A stretch of 43,786 bases of DNA from Bacteroides ovatus (GTDB taxonomy: Bacteria > Bacteroidota > Bacteroidia > Bacteroidales > Bacteroidaceae), in the NCBI GenBank assembly GCA_030844565.1, contig JAUUNK010000021.1, positions 1 to 43,786 of the forward strand, in the 5' to 3' direction. This document shows, one piece after another, positions 42,208 through 43,786 of the stretch (within the stretch, counting starts at the first letter, position 1; every line of letters starts with the position of its first letter). The translations under genes and the position numbers were made by a program. Under the pieces are notes generated by a model, which was given only the letters and a program-made list of their open reading frames with translations, did not search any database and was not told the origin of the DNA.

Positions 42208-43089
42208 ATGTTAACAGAATCTTTCTTGGACTATCTTCGGTATGAACGGAATTATTCCGAAAAAACCGTATTAGCATACGGTGAGGACATCCGGCAGTTA
42301 CAGGAGTTTGTCTCTGAAGAAAGAGAAGAATTTAACCCTGCGGAAGTGGAACCTGCAATTATCCGTGAATGGATGATGTCATTAATGGATAGGGGATATA
42401 CGTCAACTTCTGTAAACCGTAAACTAAGTTCGCTTCGTTCGTATTATAAATACCTCCTTCGGCGAGGAGAAGTGAGTGTCGACCCGTTATTGAAAATAAC
42501 AGGTCCGAAAAATGAAAAGCCGCTTCCTGCTTTCCTCAGAGAAAGTGAGATAAATAAGTTGCTGGATGATACGGACTTTGGTGATGGTTTTAAAGGGTGT
42601 CGGGACCATTTAATTATTGAAATGTTCTATGCCACAGGCATGCGGCTCTCTGAATTAATAGGTCTGGACGATAAAGATGTAGACTTTTCCGCTTCTCTTC
42701 TGAAGGTGACGGGGAAAAGAAACAAGCAGCGGCTGATACCTTTCGGTGACGAACTGCGCGAAGCCATGCTCGAGTATGTTAACATAAGGAACGAAGCGAT
42801 TCCGCAAAGGACAGAAGCATTCTTTGTGAAAGAGAATGGAGGGCGTCTTTATAAGAATCTGGTTTATAATTTAGTGAAACGAAATCTCTCGAAAGTGGTG
42901 ACGTCTAAGAAGAGGAGTCCGCATGTGCTAAGGCATACTTTTGCCACCATGATGCTTAATAACGATGCAGAATTGGGGGCGGTGAAGGAGCTTTTAGGTC
43001 ACGAAAGTCTTGCGACAACCGAAATTTATACGCATACCACATTTGAAGAACTTAAAAAAGTTTATAAACAGGCCCATCCAAGGGCTTAA
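42208..43089 (+). CDS. Tyrosine recombinase XerC/XerD
   Basis: A 293-aa chromosome-dimer-resolution type recombinase. The N-terminal SAM-like core-binding domain (ESFLDYLRYERNYSEKTVLAYGEDI) is followed by the catalytic domain with Arg146 (ATGMRLSELIGL), a Lys in the TGKRNKQR hairpin, His239 and Arg242 (HVLRHTFAT), His265 (LLGHESLATT) and Tyr274 (EIYTHTTF). All catalytic residues are present. It lies 74 bp after rpsU and 15 bp before hpf. XerC and XerD cannot be separated without alignment. Confidence 0.94.
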   Translation: MLTESFLDYLRYERNYSEKTVLAYGEDIRQLQEFVSEEREEFNPAEVEPAIIREWMMSLMDRGYTSTSVNRKLSSLRSYYKYLLRRGEVSVDPLLKITGPKNEKPLPAFLRESEINKLLDDTDFGDGFKGCRDHLIIEMFYATGMRLSELIGLDDKDVDFSASLLKVTGKRNKQRLIPFGDELREAMLEYVNIRNEAIPQRTEAFFVKENGGRLYKNLVYNLVKRNLSKVVTSKKRSPHVLRHTFATMMLNNDAELGAVKELLGHESLATTEIYTHTTFEELKKVYKQAHPRA

Positions 43090-43104
43090 AAAAAGGAGGT
43101 AAGT

Positions 43105-43404
43105 ATGGATATTAGAATTCAATCAATTCACTTTGATGCGTCAGAGCAATTGCAGGCATTTATTCAGAAGAAAGTGTCCAAGTTGGAAAAATATTACGAA
43201 GATATAAAGAAAGTAGAGGTGTCATTAAAGGTAGTTAAACCAGAAGTTGCTGAAAACAAGGAAGCGGGCATTAAAATATTTATCCCAAATGGGGAGTTTT
43301 ATGCAAGCAAAGTATGCGATACATTTGAAGAAGCAATTGATTTAGATGTGGAAGCGCTCGGTAAACAGCTGGTTAAATACAAGGAAAAGCAACGTAGCAA
43401 ATAA
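43105..43404 (+). CDS. hpf: Ribosome hibernation promoting factor, short form (HPF/RaiA)
   Basis: A 99-aa protein of the HPF/YfiA family that binds the 30S decoding region and stabilises idle ribosomes. The beta-alpha-beta pattern is clear: MDIRIQSIHFDASEQLQAFIQKKVSKLEKYYEDI, VEVSLKV, and DTFEEAIDLDVEALGKQLVKYKEK. It lacks the long C-terminal dimerisation domain. It is preceded by a strong Shine-Dalgarno, aggaggt at 43094-43100, 4 nt from the ATG, which is rare in this genome type. It lies 15 bp after the recombinase gene. Confidence 0.94.
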   Translation: MDIRIQSIHFDASEQLQAFIQKKVSKLEKYYEDIKKVEVSLKVVKPEVAENKEAGIKIFIPNGEFYASKVCDTFEEAIDLDVEALGKQLVKYKEKQRSK

Positions 43405-43419
43405 AAAAATCCCAAATAT

Positions 43420-43450
43420 TTTGCGGGAAAGAAATAAATAACTAAATTTG
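43420..43450 (+). promoter_or_regulatory. Promoter of the tRNA-Thr/tRNA-Tyr unit
   Basis: TTTG (43420-43423), 19 bp spacer, TAAATTTG (43443-43450), matching the consensus. Its -7 box overlaps the first bases of the terminator hairpin that follows hpf. Confidence 0.7.
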
Positions 43451-43492
43451 CAGCCGTTTCGCTCGCGTTAGAACGTGACGGTTGCATTTTTT
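43449..43492 (+). terminator. Terminator after hpf, overlapping the tRNA promoter
   Basis: tgcagccgt (43449-43457) pairs with acggttgca (43478-43486), one wobble, followed by six T's. RNA started at the embedded promoter would lack part of the left arm and so escape termination. Confidence 0.7.
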
Positions 43493-43501
43493 AGTTAGAA
43501 T

Positions 43502-43575
43502 GCCTCTTTAGCTCAGTTGGCCAGAGCACGTGATTTGTAATCTCGGGGTCGTTGGTTCGAATCCGACAAGAGGCT
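43502..43575 (+). tRNA. tRNA-Thr (anticodon TGT)
   Basis: A 74-nt cloverleaf: acceptor GCCTCTT/AAGAGGC, D arm AGCTCAGTTGGCCAGAGCA, anticodon loop TTTGTAA (anticodon TGT), T arm GTTGGTTCGAATCCGAC, discriminator T. One T-T mismatch is in the anticodon stem. CCA is not encoded. Confidence 0.96.
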
Positions 43576-43582
43576 CGAAAAG

Positions 43583-43728
43583 AAGTGGAGAATTGAGAAT
43601 GGAAAATTGAGAGTTCCACGCTATATTTGAAACTTCAAGATGAACAAAATACAAATAAAGGAGAACAGGACAGAGCCAGAAAGAAAAGAAAAAACACTCT
43701 CAACTTTCAACTCTTCACTCTCCACTTA
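43583..43728. repeat. Imperfect 32-bp inverted repeat between tRNA genes
   Basis: The arms at 43583-43614 and 43697-43728 begin aagtggaga and end ttgagagt on opposite strands, with several mismatches inside. They are rich in a degenerate ATTGAGAAT-like theme. The pair could fold in the pre-tRNA transcript. Confidence 0.6.
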
Positions 43729-43734
43729 TTTAAG

Positions 43735-43786
43735 GGCAAATACCAGAGTGGCCAAATGGGGCAGACTGTAAATCTGCTGGCTTACG
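43735..43786 (+). tRNA. tRNA-Tyr (anticodon GTA), cut off by the window end
   Basis: It starts GGGCAAATACCAGAGTGGCC. The anticodon stem GCAGA/TCTGC encloses CTGTAAA, so the anticodon is GTA. The variable and T arms lie beyond the window. It follows tRNA-Thr in the same orientation, probably one transcript. Confidence 0.93.

Overview
The window looks like chromosomal DNA of a Bacteroides species (Bacteroidota). Evidence: many upstream regions carry the Bacteroides-type -7 box TAnnTTTG, in several cases with TTTG 19-21 bp further upstream; IspG is the long form with a large internal insertion; and there are several signal-peptide or lipobox surface proteins (O/P-type porin, FimB/Mfa2-like lipoprotein, TonB) plus a PduO-type adenosyltransferase. 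The species cannot be fixed from the sequence alone.

Layout. 1-536: two 113-bp palindromic repeats downstream of ispG. 537-5512 (minus): a tight operon rpoN, PAP2-like membrane protein, gcvH, purE, ispG. 5651-7024: Xaa-Pro aminopeptidase. 7166-7319: a 22-bp-period palindrome array. 7340-14626: a DUF4377-like lipoprotein with an odd start, a DUF4890 protein, a chloramphenicol-acetyltransferase-like enzyme, a secreted HELGH protein, a TonB-type transducer, a FimB/Mfa2-like lipoprotein, a methyltransferase-like protein, a PduO-type adenosyltransferase and a DUF2795 protein. 14729-18360 (minus): dcuB-ansB-porin, an asparagine/aspartate uptake and fumarate-exchange operon. tRNA-Ser(CGA) follows, then an outer-membrane barrel protein, a second palindrome array, an MscS channel, priA, a GH123-type glycoside hydrolase, a low-molecular-weight phosphatase, a hybrid sensor kinase, a 7TM-HD phosphodiesterase, gltX-waaA, a third palindrome array, and a gamma carbonic anhydrase.

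The most striking region is 36028-39954, a 3,927-bp AT-rich transposon. It has 54-bp terminal inverted repeats (50/54 identical) that begin with GG, and 8-bp target duplications (TTCGATTT at 36020-36027 and 39955-39962). It encodes an IS1595-type transposase with a 50-aa ORF starting 4 nt after the transposase stop, two passenger genes (a zinc-ribbon membrane protein and an Ig-like lipoprotein), and about 1 kb of structured DNA with divergent promoters, perfect palindromes, hairpins and tiny ORFs. It sits exactly between a second Xaa-Pro aminopeptidase and the gamma carbonic anhydrase. Removing it with one TSD copy leaves the two genes 24 bp apart in the same direction, so it appears to have split an operon.

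The right end (41942-43786) is translation-related: rpsU, a XerC/D-type recombinase, a short ribosome hibernation factor, tRNA-Thr and the start of tRNA-Tyr.

A second theme is a set of tandem palindrome arrays with 22-23 bp period and unrelated sequences. They lie in the three longest tail-to-tail intergenic regions of the window and in no other gap I inspected.
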